A stretch of DNA of 64,000 nucleotides from Marinosulfonomonas sp. (GCA_026984915.1 JALSRG010000118.1:29034-93033); one strand, 5' to 3'; positions 45,373 through 55,064 are shown, counted from the stretch's first letter. Notes: generated by a model from the sequence alone, not told the origin. Numbers and translations: made by a program.

Positions 45373-45963
45373 TTACCTTTGACGCCGAAGATAAACATAC
45401 AGCGCCCCTTCACCCCCGTGCTTCTTGTGCGCCTGTGTTACCTGCAATACCACGCCGGAAAGCGGCGGCGCTGCCAGCCATTGCGGAACGTGGTGTTTTA
45501 GAACCCCGCGGCGTACCGGTATCGGCCCGATATCCTCGGCTGTTTTTCCCTTGCCGGTGATGACCAGAACAAGCCTTTTCTGACAGGCATGTGCCGACAG
45601 GATAAACCCGGTCAGCGCTGGATGCGCCTGCGCCAGTGTCATCCCGTGCAGGTCGATCCGTCCCTCGGGTTGCAGTTTGCCGCGAACCATCTTTCCGTAT
45701 GATCTGCGGTCCATTGTAATGGGCTTCTTTCCAGGCCTGTCACTGGCCGTCGGCAGCAGATCTGCACGCACAGCACAGGTTTCCGGGCTCTTTGCCTGTA
45801 TGGGTTTCTGAAAGCTCTCCGTAAGCGGCCGAGCCGGTTTGACCGGTTGTTTCTGGTCAAAGGGCTTTGGCCGTTTTTTGGGAAACAGCGGCTCTGCCTG
45901 ATCGGCAACACGTTGCCAAAGCGCGGCCTCGTCCGGCCGCAATCCGCGCGTCCGGCGTTTCAT
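45373..45963 (-). CDS. Smr/MutS2 C-terminal domain protein
   Basis: A 196-residue protein with an unstructured basic and proline-rich N-terminal half and a C-terminal Smr domain (about 115-194): DLHGMTLAQAHPALTGF, LVLVITGKGKT and GALYVYLRRQR. Smr domains nick structured DNA or RNA. It follows mltA with an ATGA overlap and is third in the tim44-mltA-smr minus operon. Confidence 0.92.
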   Translation of the reverse strand: MKRRTRGLRPDEAALWQRVADQAEPLFPKKRPKPFDQKQPVKPARPLTESFQKPIQAKSPETCAVRADLLPTASDRPGKKPITMDRRSYGKMVRGKLQPEGRIDLHGMTLAQAHPALTGFILSAHACQKRLVLVITGKGKTAEDIGPIPVRRGVLKHHVPQWLAAPPLSGVVLQVTQAHKKHGGEGALYVYLRRQR

Positions 45964-47009
45964 CCGGCTTCGCCTTCGGGTGCCAGCGCGAAAGCCCGCT
46001 GAATCGGCAACAACACAATCATGCGCCCGGTATCCCGGATTTTCCCAGCCTGGCGCCCGGCTCCATAGCCTGTACCGAAAAATATATCGGCGCGCTGCGC
46101 ACCTTTGATGGCAGACCCGGTATCCTGCGCCACCATCAGGCGATGCATCGGATCACTGCCTTCTTTTTCAAGCCAGACCGGCGCGCCCAACGGGGTAAAC
46201 TTCGGGTCAACCGCAAGCGTGCGCCCGGCGGTGACAGAACGGTTCATCGCCCCGATCGGGCCGGCATCTGGCGGCACATTCGTTATTTTTCTGAAAAAGA
46301 CAAAAGAGGGATTGTAGCGCAGCAGGTCTGGCCCCTCGACCGGATTGCGTTTGACCCAGTTGCGAATGACCTGCGCTGAAACCTGATGGCGGGTATAAAT
46401 GCCACGCCGGATCAATTCCTGACCAACGGACCGGTAGTTCTGGCCATTCGATCCGCCATATCCGACCCGCATGATCTGCCCATTGCTGAGCCGGATGCGC
46501 CCGGACCCTTGCACCTGCAAAAAGAACACATCAACCGGATCATCAACCCAGGCCAGTTCAAGTCCGCGATCCTCCAATACGCCTGTTTCCTCGATCTCGC
46601 GCCTGGTCAGCCAGGGGGTACCATCCTGAACCTCCGGCGGTTTGCGATAGATCGGATATCGAAAACGCGGTGTTTGCTGCAGCGCACCACGCAATTCGGG
46701 TTCAAAATACCCGGTGAACAGGGCCGGCTTTTGTTCTTCGATCAGAACGGGACGAAAGAACAACTCAAAAAAGGTTTTGGCGTTTGGTCCCGTTTCGGCC
46801 ATTTTGCAAATGGCTTTCCAGTCCGGATCACGGAGCGTGGGGCAGGTTTTCAGAAACGTTTCCAGCGCTGCCTGATGGTCGTCTTTCTCCCAATCGGCAA
46901 GGTCGTGGAAACCCAGTATCGTGTAGGTCGCATCGGCCGCAGCCGCAGGCACCGGGCTTGTCATGGCCAAACCCGCCATACAGACCAACGCCCACAACCC
47001 ATGTTTCAT
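45960..47009 (-). CDS. mltA: Membrane-bound lytic murein transglycosylase A
   Basis: A periplasmic enzyme that cleaves peptidoglycan glycan strands to give 1,6-anhydro ends, whose recycling would feed AmgK/MurU. The 349-residue protein has a signal peptide (about 1-24, ending PAAAA) without a good lipobox, the barrel domain with FTGYFEPELRGAL, and the C-terminal 3D domain VAQDTGSAIKGAQRADIFFG with the catalytic Asp. The ATG at 47009 overlaps the tim44 stop (ATGA). Confidence 0.94.
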   Translation of the reverse strand: MKHGLWALVCMAGLAMTSPVPAAAADATYTILGFHDLADWEKDDHQAALETFLKTCPTLRDPDWKAICKMAETGPNAKTFFELFFRPVLIEEQKPALFTGYFEPELRGALQQTPRFRYPIYRKPPEVQDGTPWLTRREIEETGVLEDRGLELAWVDDPVDVFFLQVQGSGRIRLSNGQIMRVGYGGSNGQNYRSVGQELIRRGIYTRHQVSAQVIRNWVKRNPVEGPDLLRYNPSFVFFRKITNVPPDAGPIGAMNRSVTAGRTLAVDPKFTPLGAPVWLEKEGSDPMHRLMVAQDTGSAIKGAQRADIFFGTGYGAGRQAGKIRDTGRMIVLLPIQRAFALAPEGEAG

Positions 47010-47662
47010 CCGCCCGTTGCCACCAGTTTCCAGTTCGGGTCTTCCGACCCCATCTTGCGAGCAAAAGTCCATATATCGCGCTGACGTTTGACCTCGTCGC
47101 GGTTACCTTCGATGATCTCACCTTCGCGATTTCTGACAACAGAGGTCAACTCACCAACAAATTTCACGGTGATGTCCGCTTCTTTGGTCACCGGGTCGAA
47201 ATCAGCATCTTTCAGTTCCATTTCGCGTAGCCCGACGAAATGGGCCTCGATCGTGATGCCCTGTTCTTCGCGCGTATCAATCACGCTGGCAAATGCCTCA
47301 TAGACGTCTTTTGACAAAAAGGGCATGACCGATTCAAGATCGCCGTTTTCAAAAGCCATCAGGATCATTTCATAGGCACCGCGCGACCCGGTCAGAAAAT
47401 CGGTCACGTTGAAGTCCGGCTCAATCTTTTTCATCTCGGCCAACGCCTTTGCGGCTTTGCTGCCCTCTTGAACATGGTCGGTGATGTCCTGATCGGATGC
47501 TGTGTCAACGACCTGAAGACCGGACTGCGCGGTTTTTTTCGTGTCCCATTCTACGCGCGGCTTTTCGAAGCCTTCCCGGGTTCCCAGAACGCTGCGTAGC
47601 TTGATCACAAGAAAAATAACTATCCCCGCCAGGACAATTAATTGGATAGTCGGGCTGCTCAT
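47006..47662 (-). CDS. Tim44-domain protein (TimA-like)
   Basis: A 218-residue protein with an N-terminal membrane anchor (about 5-22, IQLIVLAGIVIFLVIKL) and a Tim44-like domain (about 85-215), including YEAFASVIDTREEQGIT and VTKEADITVKFVGE. Bacterial Tim44 relatives are thought to sit at the inner membrane near secretion sites. The ATG at 47662 has AAGGGAA before it. It is first in the operon, divergent from fxsA. Confidence 0.88.
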   Translation of the reverse strand: MSSPTIQLIVLAGIVIFLVIKLRSVLGTREGFEKPRVEWDTKKTAQSGLQVVDTASDQDITDHVQEGSKAAKALAEMKKIEPDFNVTDFLTGSRGAYEMILMAFENGDLESVMPFLSKDVYEAFASVIDTREEQGITIEAHFVGLREMELKDADFDPVTKEADITVKFVGELTSVVRNREGEIIEGNRDEVKRQRDIWTFARKMGSEDPNWKLVATGG

Positions 47663-47769
47663 CAAATTCCCTTTTCTGCGCTTAGGATGGTAACATCTGT
47701 CATCAGCACATATGTAGGGACTGCAAGGGGCCGAGTCTACCTTGTGATCCGGCTGAACGAGAGGGTGCC

Positions 47770-48249
47770 ATGTGGTTATTTCTGCTTTTTGTTGCTGTCC
47801 CGATGATCGAGATCGCACTTTTTGTCAAAATCGGGGGCTTTATCGGCCTGTGGCCGACCTTGGCGATCGTCGTGGGAACTGCGATGCTTGGCTCTTATCT
47901 TTTGCGCCTTCAGGGCGCCCTGGCAATGAACCAGCTACGTGAGTCATTCAACAAACTGGAGGATCCGAGCGAACCGCTTGCCCATGGTGCCATGATACTC
48001 GTTGCCGCTGTCCTGCTTTTGACCCCGGGGTTTTTCACCGATACCGTCGGTCTGTTGTTGTTGTTGCCTCCGGTTCGTGCGGCGGTGTTCCGCTATTTGC
48101 GCAGCCACATCAAGGTGCAGACCTTTACAACGGGTGCGCCACCGCAACAACGGTTTCATGAAACGCCCGACGTGATTGACGGCGAGTTTGAGGAAATTGA
48201 CGCCGAGAAAGGGCCGGCAAAGGGCCCGCCCGGCTGGACAAGGCATTGA
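47770..48249 (+). CDS. fxsA: FxsA-family cytoplasmic membrane protein
   Basis: A 159-residue inner-membrane protein of the FxsA family (named for suppression of F exclusion of phage T7). Hydrophobic segments span about 2-20, 25-45 and 75-100. GTAMLGSYLLRLQGA and LLLTPGFFTDTVGLLLLLPPVR are the diagnostic pieces. An acidic tail follows. It lies between tim44 (divergent) and secB. Confidence 0.93.
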   Translation: MWLFLLFVAVPMIEIALFVKIGGFIGLWPTLAIVVGTAMLGSYLLRLQGALAMNQLRESFNKLEDPSEPLAHGAMILVAAVLLLTPGFFTDTVGLLLLLPPVRAAVFRYLRSHIKVQTFTTGAPPQQRFHETPDVIDGEFEEIDAEKGPAKGPPGWTRH

Positions 48250-48307
48250 GACCCGCCCGATGACCTGATACAGAAATCCGGAACTTATAGCCTTTGGGAG
48301 TAGAGAA

Positions 48308-48802
48308 ATGGCCGACAACGGCAACGGAAAACAAGAACAACCTGTACAGGTAACAATGCAGGTTCTGGCGCAGTATATCCGCGATATGTCATTTGAAAAT
48401 ATTGTTGCGCAAAAAGGCGTTGGCGGAGAAGTGACGCCCGATATTCAGGTGCAGGTAAATCTGGACGCCAAAAAGCGGTCGGTCGAGCACCAGTATGAAG
48501 TCATGACCAAATTCAATATCACCTCGAAAAGCAAGGAAAGCGGCGATCCGCTGTTTATTCTGGAACTTGAATACGGCGGCATTTTTCACATCGAAAACGT
48601 GCCCGAAGAACAGTTGCACCCCTTTCTGTTGATCGAGTGCCCGCGCATGCTGTTCCCATACGTTCGCCGCATTGTCGGGGACATCACCCGTGACGGTGGA
48701 TTTCCGCCGCTCAATCTTGAGAACATCGATTTTCTGGCATTGTATCGTCAGGAACTGGCCCGCCGGGCCGAAGCGGAAAAAGCAGAAAAACCCGTTTCCT
48801 GA
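48308..48802 (+). CDS. secB: Protein-export chaperone SecB
   Basis: The 164-residue cytoplasmic tetrameric chaperone that keeps preproteins unfolded for SecA. Features are YIRDMSFENI near the start, LELEYGGIFHIENV, and PRMLFPYVRRIVGDITRDGGFPP (split motif) in the C-terminal part. The start has GGAGTAGAGAA upstream. Its stop is one base from the stop of the convergent dnaQ. Confidence 0.97.
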   Translation: MADNGNGKQEQPVQVTMQVLAQYIRDMSFENIVAQKGVGGEVTPDIQVQVNLDAKKRSVEHQYEVMTKFNITSKSKESGDPLFILELEYGGIFHIENVPEEQLHPFLLIECPRMLFPYVRRIVGDITRDGGFPPLNLENIDFLALYRQELARRAEAEKAEKPVS

Positions 48803-48803
48803 T

Positions 48804-49490
48804 TTATCTGCCCCACAGCGATCCGTCGCCCAGTTTTTTCACAAACGCATCATGGGCGATGGCTTCTTCCTCTGTCAGCAACGACGCAAGCTTTTGCGGG
48901 CGCGGCTCTGCGCGCCAGTCCTCGGCATTTCCTGCTGCGGTTCGTGAACCGACCGAAGACGTCAGCCCGAAATCCGGCTGCCGGCCACCAATAAGTTCCA
49001 GATAAACCTCTGCAAGGATCTCGGAATCCAGCAAAGCCCCATGCAGGGTGCGCGACGAATTATCAATTCCGAATCTGCGGCACAAAGCATCAAGCGATGC
49101 GGGTGATCCCGGAAATTTCTTGCGCGCAATGGCAAGCGTATCCAGCGCCCGACTCATCGGGATGGGTGGCAGATCAACCCATTTCAGCTCGGCGTTGATG
49201 AACTTCATATCAAAACTGGCATTGTGAATGACCATTGTGGAATCAGCCACGAAATTGAGAAAATCACTTACAACATCCCTGAACAGGGGTTTGTCAGCCA
49301 GAAATTCATCGCCAAGGCCATGCACTTCGAATGCAGATTTGGGCATCGGCCGTTGCGGGTTGATATACTGATGATAGGTCTTGCCGGTCGGCATGTGGTT
49401 CCAGAGTTCGACCGCACCAATTTCCACGATCCGGTCGCCTTCGGCGGGTTCAAACCCGGTTGTTTCCGTATCCAGTACAATTTCACGCAT
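48804..49490 (-). CDS. dnaQ: DNA polymerase III epsilon subunit (proofreading exonuclease)
   Basis: The 3'-5' exonuclease of the replicative polymerase. In its 228 residues, ExoI is IVLDTETTGFEP, ExoII is VIHNASFDMKFIN and ExoIII is in LHGALLDSEILAEVY (His and Asp). A C-terminal tail for alpha-subunit binding is present. The ATG at 49490 overlaps the coaE stop by 8 bp. It is the last gene of the leftward operon maf-aroE-coaE-dnaQ that starts at the predicted origin. Confidence 0.96.
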   Translation of the reverse strand: MREIVLDTETTGFEPAEGDRIVEIGAVELWNHMPTGKTYHQYINPQRPMPKSAFEVHGLGDEFLADKPLFRDVVSDFLNFVADSTMVIHNASFDMKFINAELKWVDLPPIPMSRALDTLAIARKKFPGSPASLDALCRRFGIDNSSRTLHGALLDSEILAEVYLELIGGRQPDFGLTSSVGSRTAAGNAEDWRAEPRPQKLASLLTEEEAIAHDAFVKKLGDGSLWGR

Positions 49491-50085
49491 TTTGCAACTG
49501 CCCGTAAATTTCCTGCAGAATCTCACTTACCCGCGATTTTGCCTTGTCCATGCTTTTCGTCTCTATCACATAATCTGCTTTGGCCCTTTTTTCGGCATCC
49601 GGCATCTGGTTGTCGAGGATTGTTTTCAACAGAGCCTCGGTCATGCCCGCACGCTGCATAACACGGGATTTCTGCACATCTGCCGGCGCGGACACAACAG
49701 CCACAGCATCAAAGCTGTCTTGCGATCCGGTTTCAAACAACAGAGGAATGTCGAGCACGACAACCGGGGCGTCAGCCTGTGTGATAAACGCCTTTCTGTC
49801 ATTGGCCACCAAAGGATGCATGACTTTCTCAATTTTCCCAAGCGCTGATTTATCCCGCCTTATCCAATCTTTCAGAGCCTCCCGGTCAACCGCACCATGC
49901 ACGATGGATGCCGGGAAAAGTTTGCGCATCGGGGCAACCGCCGCACCGCCCTTTGCATAAAGCCGGTGCACGGATGCATCCGCATCCCAAACAGGGACAC
50001 CGGCATCTGCAAACATCTGCGCGGTTGTGGTTTTTCCCATACCGATTGAACCGGTCAATCCCAGGAGAAACGGTTTCTTCTTCAT
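49483..50085 (-). CDS. coaE: Dephospho-CoA kinase
   Basis: The last step of coenzyme A synthesis. The 200-residue enzyme has a P-loop LTGSIGMGKTT (10-20), DADASVHRLY, and VLDIPLLFETG. Start and stop overlap aroE (ATGA) and dnaQ, respectively. Family length is normal. Confidence 0.95.
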   Translation of the reverse strand: MKKKPFLLGLTGSIGMGKTTTAQMFADAGVPVWDADASVHRLYAKGGAAVAPMRKLFPASIVHGAVDREALKDWIRRDKSALGKIEKVMHPLVANDRKAFITQADAPVVVLDIPLLFETGSQDSFDAVAVVSAPADVQKSRVMQRAGMTEALLKTILDNQMPDAEKRAKADYVIETKSMDKAKSRVSEILQEIYGQLQNA

Positions 50086-50918
50086 TTTGCCAACACTGCC
50101 CGTCGGAGTGAATCCGTTACCTCGGGACGCACGCCGAACCAGCGTTCAAAGGCCGGGGCCGCCTGATGAAGAAGCATGCCCAGGCCATCGACCGTGCGAC
50201 ACCCCAGATCATCTGCCACGATCAGCAAATGCGTTCTGAGCGGGGTATAAACCAGATCGGTAACGACCGCCTGTTTTGACAATCCGTCCAGCGGTATACG
50301 GAAATCCGGCTTGCCAACCATGCCCAGCGATGTCGTATTCACGACGGTTGCGGCCTCTTCCAGCATGTTTCCGGCTTGCACCCAGTCGTATACCGTCACC
50401 TTGGGTCCAAACTCGCTCCGCAGGGCTTCGGCCCTTGCGCGTGTACGGTTGGTCAGGCGCAGATCTGTCACGCCGACCTCGATCAGAGATGCAATAACCG
50501 CCCGTGCAGCCCCCCCGGCGCCGATAACTGCGGCCGGGCCAGCCTTTGGGTTCCAGTCCGGAACGCCCTGGCGCAGGTTTTCTATGAATCCATAGCCATC
50601 GGTATTGTCGGCATGGATTTTGCCGTCTTTACGAAAGATGAGCGTATTTGCCGCACCAATAAGTGCCGCGCGATCCGTCACAAGATCGGCCAGCTCCAAC
50701 ACGGCTTCCTTATGGGGAATTGTTACGTTCACGCCAACGAAACCCAGCTTTGGCAACACTCTGATCGCCTCTGCCAGATCACTATAGCTGATATCCATGG
50801 GAATATAATGGCCACGCACCCCGTATGTTCGCAGCCAATGAGTATGCAACGCCGGTGATCTGCTGTGGGCAATCGGTGAGCCGATCACGCCTGCCAAAGG
50901 AATTTTTTCATCGCTCAT
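50082..50918 (-). CDS. aroE: Shikimate dehydrogenase
   Basis: AroE reduces 3-dehydroshikimate with NADPH in aromatic amino-acid synthesis. The 278-residue enzyme has GVIGSPIAHSRSPALH (substrate site), catalytic Lys70 in VTIPHKEAV, and NADP loop VIGAGGAARAVIASL. It overlaps maf and coaE by four bases each. Confidence 0.95.
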   Translation of the reverse strand: MSDEKIPLAGVIGSPIAHSRSPALHTHWLRTYGVRGHYIPMDISYSDLAEAIRVLPKLGFVGVNVTIPHKEAVLELADLVTDRAALIGAANTLIFRKDGKIHADNTDGYGFIENLRQGVPDWNPKAGPAAVIGAGGAARAVIASLIEVGVTDLRLTNRTRARAEALRSEFGPKVTVYDWVQAGNMLEEAATVVNTTSLGMVGKPDFRIPLDGLSKQAVVTDLVYTPLRTHLLIVADDLGCRTVDGLGMLLHQAAPAFERWFGVRPEVTDSLRRAVLAK

Positions 50919-51514
50919 GCTGCTATCGCCCCTTGCCCGGCAAGATAGGACAACACTGGAATTAAAGGTAGCCCCAAGATATCAAAAAAGTTGCCGTCAA
51001 TCTGCGCGAAAAGCCGCACACCTTCCGCCTCAAGGTTATAGCACCCGACAGAGTAACGCACGCTTTCCCAGTTGCGGCGCAGATAGTCATTTATGAAGGG
51101 GTCACTCAGATTGCGCATGGTCAGCCGGGATACGCCGACATGTCGCCAATCTGGTTGTGCGTCTTTGTATATGACCACAGCAGACAAAAGCTGATGCTTT
51201 TGGTTTCGCATCTGGCTGAGCAGGGACTCTGCCTCAGAAATACTCTGACTTTTTGAGTATATTTTTCCTTTGTAAACAAGTACTTGATCACAACCAATAA
51301 CAAAGCTTTCAGGATTCCTCTGCGCTACTTTCCGTGCTTTGAACTCTGCCAGGGTATCGGCTATATCGCGGGGCGTGGCGTTCTCTTGCAACAAGCTTTT
51401 GCGAATGGTGTCCTCGTCAATTCGCGCGGTTTCGACGGTAAAATCCACACCTGCGTTTTTCAACAGTTTCTGGCGAGTTTCCGACCCGGAGGCGAGAATG
51501 ATTTTTTTGCCCAT
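50915..51514 (-). CDS. maf: Maf-family nucleotide pyrophosphatase
   Basis: A 199-residue Maf-like nucleoside triphosphate pyrophosphatase (house-cleaning of modified nucleotides, linked to septum inhibition). It shows IILASGSETRQKLLKNAGV, FKARKVA, VIGCDQVLVY and YNLEAEGVRLFAQIDGNF. The ATG at 51514 puts ILASGS at the family position; longer frames to 51835 would run across the predicted origin. Its codon use is less GC-rich than most of the window. It is the first leftward gene from the origin. Confidence 0.93.
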   Translation of the reverse strand: MGKKIILASGSETRQKLLKNAGVDFTVETARIDEDTIRKSLLQENATPRDIADTLAEFKARKVAQRNPESFVIGCDQVLVYKGKIYSKSQSISEAESLLSQMRNQKHQLLSAVVIYKDAQPDWRHVGVSRLTMRNLSDPFINDYLRRNWESVRYSVGCYNLEAEGVRLFAQIDGNFFDILGLPLIPVLSYLAGQGAIAA

Positions 51515-51908
51515 GTGTATGATCCCGTGGCTAGTTCTGTTGACTGAACTGTGGAGAAACCCGCATTTGGCAGGAACCCGTTTTCCAACCTTGATAAGTC
51601 CTAAACACCATAGTCGATCGCCGGGGGTTTTCCCATGTGGATTGGGATGGTTTTCTTCATGTGCAAAAGGCCTGTTTTTCCAATCCATCCACAGTGGTAT
51701 TTCCAGCGGTGTCCGGATCATCAGGAGTTTTCCCAGCAAAAGCGGGGCGGAATTATTTATCCACCGACTTATTCGCTGATTAACAGATTGTGAAATACTC
51801 TGTGGACATAAATCTAATCCACAGAAAATGGCCACACTACATAATCATCATCTTTTCTTTTCCATACTTATTAATTTAGAAGGGCTTTGGAACAAAGAAG
51901 GAAACCGG
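51515..51908. other. oriC: Predicted chromosomal replication origin oriC
   Basis: A 394-bp non-coding region between maf (leftward) and hemJ (rightward), from which the flanking essential genes run outward. DnaA-box-like sequences (consensus TTATCCACA): TGTGGAGAA 51550-51558, TTATCCACC 51757-51765 and TAATCCACA 51815-51823 have one mismatch each; TGTGGATTG 51636-51644, CCATCCACA 51685-51693 and TGTGGACAT 51801-51809 have two. An AT-rich segment (about 51839-51882) could be the unwinding element. Gene order (maf side, then hemJ-rho-mnmE-mnmG-rsmG-parA-parB) matches alphaproteobacterial origins. Nearby parS sites support it. Confidence 0.8.
51839..51882. promoter_or_regulatory. AT-rich candidate DNA-unwinding element / hemJ promoter
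   Basis: This stretch beside the last DnaA box is nearly all A and T with few G/C (contains CTTTTCTTTTCC and TTATTAATTTAG), the lowest-GC segment I see in the region. It may be the unwinding element of the origin, the promoter of hemJ, or both. Confidence 0.45.
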
Positions 51909-52358
51909 ATGTCCGACCTCTTGGCTGATTTTTATCCTTGGACCAAAGCGCTGCATATTATTTCGGTCATTACCTGGATGGCTGGTATTTTTTATCTTCC
52001 ACGATTGTTTGTTTATCACACTGAATCGGTTGAAACCGGATCAGAGACAGATGCCCTGTTTCAGACCATGGAACGAAAGCTTTTGCGGCTGATCATGAAT
52101 CCGGCGATGACGGCAACCTGGATCTTTGGGCTGATGCTGGTCTTTACACCAGGTATCGTTGACTGGTCGGAAATCTGGCCATGGACAAAAGCAGTGGCAG
52201 TTATTGTCATGACCTATTTTCATCATTGGCTGGCGTTGCGGTGGAAAAACTTCCGCGATGGAAATAACACTCGGAGCGGAAGACAGTACAGGCTGATGAA
52301 TGAGGTTCCGACGGTCCTTCTCTTGGTGATTGTGTTTTCGGTCGTGCTGAAGTTCTGA
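51909..52358 (+). CDS. hemJ: Protoporphyrinogen IX oxidase HemJ
   Basis: A 149-residue inner-membrane enzyme with four membrane helices that oxidises protoporphyrinogen IX in the penultimate heme step, replacing HemG/HemY-type oxidases. LHIISVITWMAGIFYLPRLF near the start and FRDGNNTRSGRQYRLMNEVP near the end carry the conserved His and Arg/Lys residues. The ATG at 51909 has GAAGGAAA upstream; an extension to 51828 is rejected. It is the first gene to the right of the predicted origin. Confidence 0.95.
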   Translation: MSDLLADFYPWTKALHIISVITWMAGIFYLPRLFVYHTESVETGSETDALFQTMERKLLRLIMNPAMTATWIFGLMLVFTPGIVDWSEIWPWTKAVAVIVMTYFHHWLALRWKNFRDGNNTRSGRQYRLMNEVPTVLLLVIVFSVVLKF

Positions 52359-52469
52359 GATTGACTCTCTGGCTTTATCCTATTAGGTAACGCGTGCTCT
52401 GCCGTCCGGCAGGGGATTTTCCCGATTCCAACTTGACCGCGTGCAATGATGCGCATGCAGGATATTACA

Positions 52470-53741
52470 ATGACCCAAGAACGCCTGAACCTTGCCGACC
52501 TGAAGGCAAAGACTCCGAAAGACCTTGTTACGATGGCCGAAGATCTCGAGATCGAGAATGCTTCGACCATGCGCAAGGGCGACATCATGTTCTCGATTCT
52601 GAAGGAGAGAGCTGAGGAAGGATGGGAAATTTCCGGTGATGGCGTTCTGGAAGTCTTGCAGGACGGGTTCGGATTCTTGCGCTCCCCCGAGGCCAACTAT
52701 CTGCCGGGCCCAGATGATATTTATGTTTCCCCTGAGATGATCCGCAAGTTTTCTTTGCGAACCGGAGATACAATTGAAGGCGTCATTCAGGCCCCGCGCG
52801 AGAACGAGCGGTATTTTGCGCTGACACAGGTTGCCCGGATAAATTTTGAAGAGCCGGAGAAAGCAAAACACAAGATCAACTTTGATAACCTGACCCCGCT
52901 GTATCCGGATGAAAGGTTCAAGCTGGAACTGGACGATCCGACCATCAAAGATCGTTCTGCCCGCATCATTGACCTGATCGCCCCGATCGGCAAAGGACAG
53001 CGTTCGTTAATTGTGGCGCCGCCACGTACAGGTAAGACTGTTCTGTTGCAGAACATTGCCAATTCAATCGAGAAGAACCATCCGGAATGTTATCTGATTG
53101 TTTTGCTGATTGACGAACGACCGGAAGAAGTGACCGATATGAAGCGAAGCGTAAAGGGTGAGGTCGTATCATCCACTTTTGATGAACCGGCAACGCGGCA
53201 CGTTGCCGTGGCGGAAATGGTCATTGAAAAAGCAAAGCGTTTGGTTGAACACAAGCGCGATGTTGTCATTCTTCTTGATTCAATTACCCGGTTGGGGCGG
53301 GCTTATAATACGGTTGTACCTTCCTCTGGCAAGGTGCTGACAGGCGGGGTGGATGCCAATGCCCTGCAACGGCCAAAACGGTTCTTTGGCGCTGCCCGCA
53401 ACATCGAGGAGGGTGGTTCTCTGACCATCATCGCCACCGCGCTTATTGATACCGGAAGCCGTATGGATGAGGTTATCTTTGAAGAGTTCAAGGGCACAGG
53501 TAACTCGGAAATCGTTCTGGATCGCAAGGTTGCTGATAAACGCGTGTTCCCGGCGATGGACATTATAAAATCCGGAACCCGGAAAGAAGAACTGTTGGTG
53601 GACAAGGCCAATCTGCAAAAAACATATGTGCTGCGCCGGATTCTGAACCCAATGGGAACAACCGACGCGATCGAGTTCCTGATCTCGAAACTAAAGCAGA
53701 CAAAATCCAATGACGAGTTCTTTGATTCAATGAACACATAA
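52470..53741 (+). CDS. rho: Transcription termination factor Rho
   Basis: The hexameric RNA helicase. In its 423 residues, the N-terminal helix bundle [17 protein letters not shown] is followed by the RNA-binding cold-shock fold [19 protein letters not shown], Walker A APPRTGKT (183-190), and Walker [17 protein letters not shown]. The ATG at 52470 gives the usual N-terminus ([10 protein letters not shown]) with AGGA eight bases before; ATGs at 52446 and 52449 would add eight or seven residues. Confidence 0.97.
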   Translation: MTQERLNLADLKAKTPKDLVTMAEDLEIENASTMRKGDIMFSILKERAEEGWEISGDGVLEVLQDGFGFLRSPEANYLPGPDDIYVSPEMIRKFSLRTGDTIEGVIQAPRENERYFALTQVARINFEEPEKAKHKINFDNLTPLYPDERFKLELDDPTIKDRSARIIDLIAPIGKGQRSLIVAPPRTGKTVLLQNIANSIEKNHPECYLIVLLIDERPEEVTDMKRSVKGEVVSSTFDEPATRHVAVAEMVIEKAKRLVEHKRDVVILLDSITRLGRAYNTVVPSSGKVLTGGVDANALQRPKRFFGAARNIEEGGSLTIIATALIDTGSRMDEVIFEEFKGTGNSEIVLDRKVADKRVFPAMDIIKSGTRKEELLVDKANLQKTYVLRRILNPMGTTDAIEFLISKLKQTKSNDEFFDSMNT

Positions 53742-53771
53742 CTTATTGTTATAAAACAATGGGTTAGATAT

Positions 53772-55061
53772 ATGGATACAATATTTGCACTTGCGACTGC
53801 ACGCGGTAAATCGGGTGTGGCCATCATCCGGCTATCCGGCCCAAACGCCGCAGATGCCATTCAACAGCTTTGCGGAAATATACCAGCGCCCAGGCGCGCG
53901 AGCCTGCGCAAATTGCGACGGTCTGACGGGGAGCTTCTCGATGAAGCGCTGATTCTTGTTTTCAAACAGGGGCAAAGCTTTACCGGAGAAGATTCGGCAG
54001 AAATTCAGTTTCACGGAAGCCCGGCGGTTTCAAAAGCCTTGTTGCAGGAACTTGGGCTTATGCATGGCCTTCGACTGGCAGAGCCGGGCGAGTTTACCAG
54101 AAGGGCGCTTGAGAACGGCTGCCTCGACCTGGCACAGGTGGAAGGTCTAAGCGACCTGATCGAGGCCGAGACAGAAGCACAACGCCGATTGGCGCAGCGG
54201 GTTTTTTCGGGCGCATTGGGCGACAAGGCAGAGCGCTGGCGTATAAGCTTGATCCGGGCGGCTGCGCTGTTGGAGGCGACGATTGATTTTGCCGATGAAG
54301 AGGTGCCGGAAGATGTTCGGCCTGAAGTCCTGGAAATCGTGAATGGTCTTTCAAAGGAACTGAAGGCAGAGATTGACGGATCTATTGTATCAGAGCGTAT
54401 CCGCGATGGTTTCGAAGTTGCCATTGTCGGCCCACCAAATGTCGGGAAATCCACATTGTTGAATGCATTGGCTGGAAGAGAAGCGGCAATCACATCAGAG
54501 TTTGCAGGAACAACACGCGATGTGATCGAGGTTCGAATGGATCTGAAGGGCCTGCCGGTTACGTTCCTTGATACAGCCGGGCTAAGAGAAACAAGTGATA
54601 CTGTAGAGGAAATTGGCATAAAACGCGCCATTGACCGGGCAAATCAGGCCGATCTGCGGGTTTTTCTGGCAATGGGCGAGGAATTGGTTGCCGGAGTTGA
54701 GCATCGTCCGGGCGATATCCATGTATTGGGGAAAGCCGATTTGCAAGAAAGCGCAGGCTTTGCCATTTCGGGAAAAACCGGCCAAGGCTTGGATAAATTG
54801 ATAGAGAAGATTGCAGAAACCCTGGAAGAGCGGGCTTCTGGCGCTGCAACTGCAATGAGAGCCAGGCATCGGGAGGCTATAAAGACTGCATATTTTGCAT
54901 TGAAGAGCGCCAGGGCGAATGTTCAGGGCGAATCTTATCTGGCTGAAATTGCTGCGGAAGAGCTGCGATCTGCTATAAGGGCTTTGGAATCTCTGGTTGG
55001 CCGTGTTGATGTGGAGCATGTACTTGACGAGATATTCTCAAAGTTCTGCCTGGGAAAATAA
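53772..55061 (+). CDS. mnmE: tRNA modification GTPase MnmE
   Basis: MnmE, with MnmG, installs carboxymethylaminomethyl groups on wobble U34. The 429-residue protein has an N-terminal folate-binding domain (1-118), a helical domain, and a G domain with GPPNVGKS (220-227), GTT (247-249) and DTAG (267-270). The C-terminus is FCLGK with catalytic Cys426. The usual G4 motif NKxD appears as GKAD (320-323), an oddity discussed in the findings. It is followed three bases later by mnmG. Confidence 0.95.
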   Translation: MDTIFALATARGKSGVAIIRLSGPNAADAIQQLCGNIPAPRRASLRKLRRSDGELLDEALILVFKQGQSFTGEDSAEIQFHGSPAVSKALLQELGLMHGLRLAEPGEFTRRALENGCLDLAQVEGLSDLIEAETEAQRRLAQRVFSGALGDKAERWRISLIRAAALLEATIDFADEEVPEDVRPEVLEIVNGLSKELKAEIDGSIVSERIRDGFEVAIVGPPNVGKSTLLNALAGREAAITSEFAGTTRDVIEVRMDLKGLPVTFLDTAGLRETSDTVEEIGIKRAIDRANQADLRVFLAMGEELVAGVEHRPGDIHVLGKADLQESAGFAISGKTGQGLDKLIEKIAETLEERASGAATAMRARHREAIKTAYFALKSARANVQGESYLAEIAAEELRSAIRALESLVGRVDVEHVLDEIFSKFCLGK

Positions 55062-55064
55062 GGA

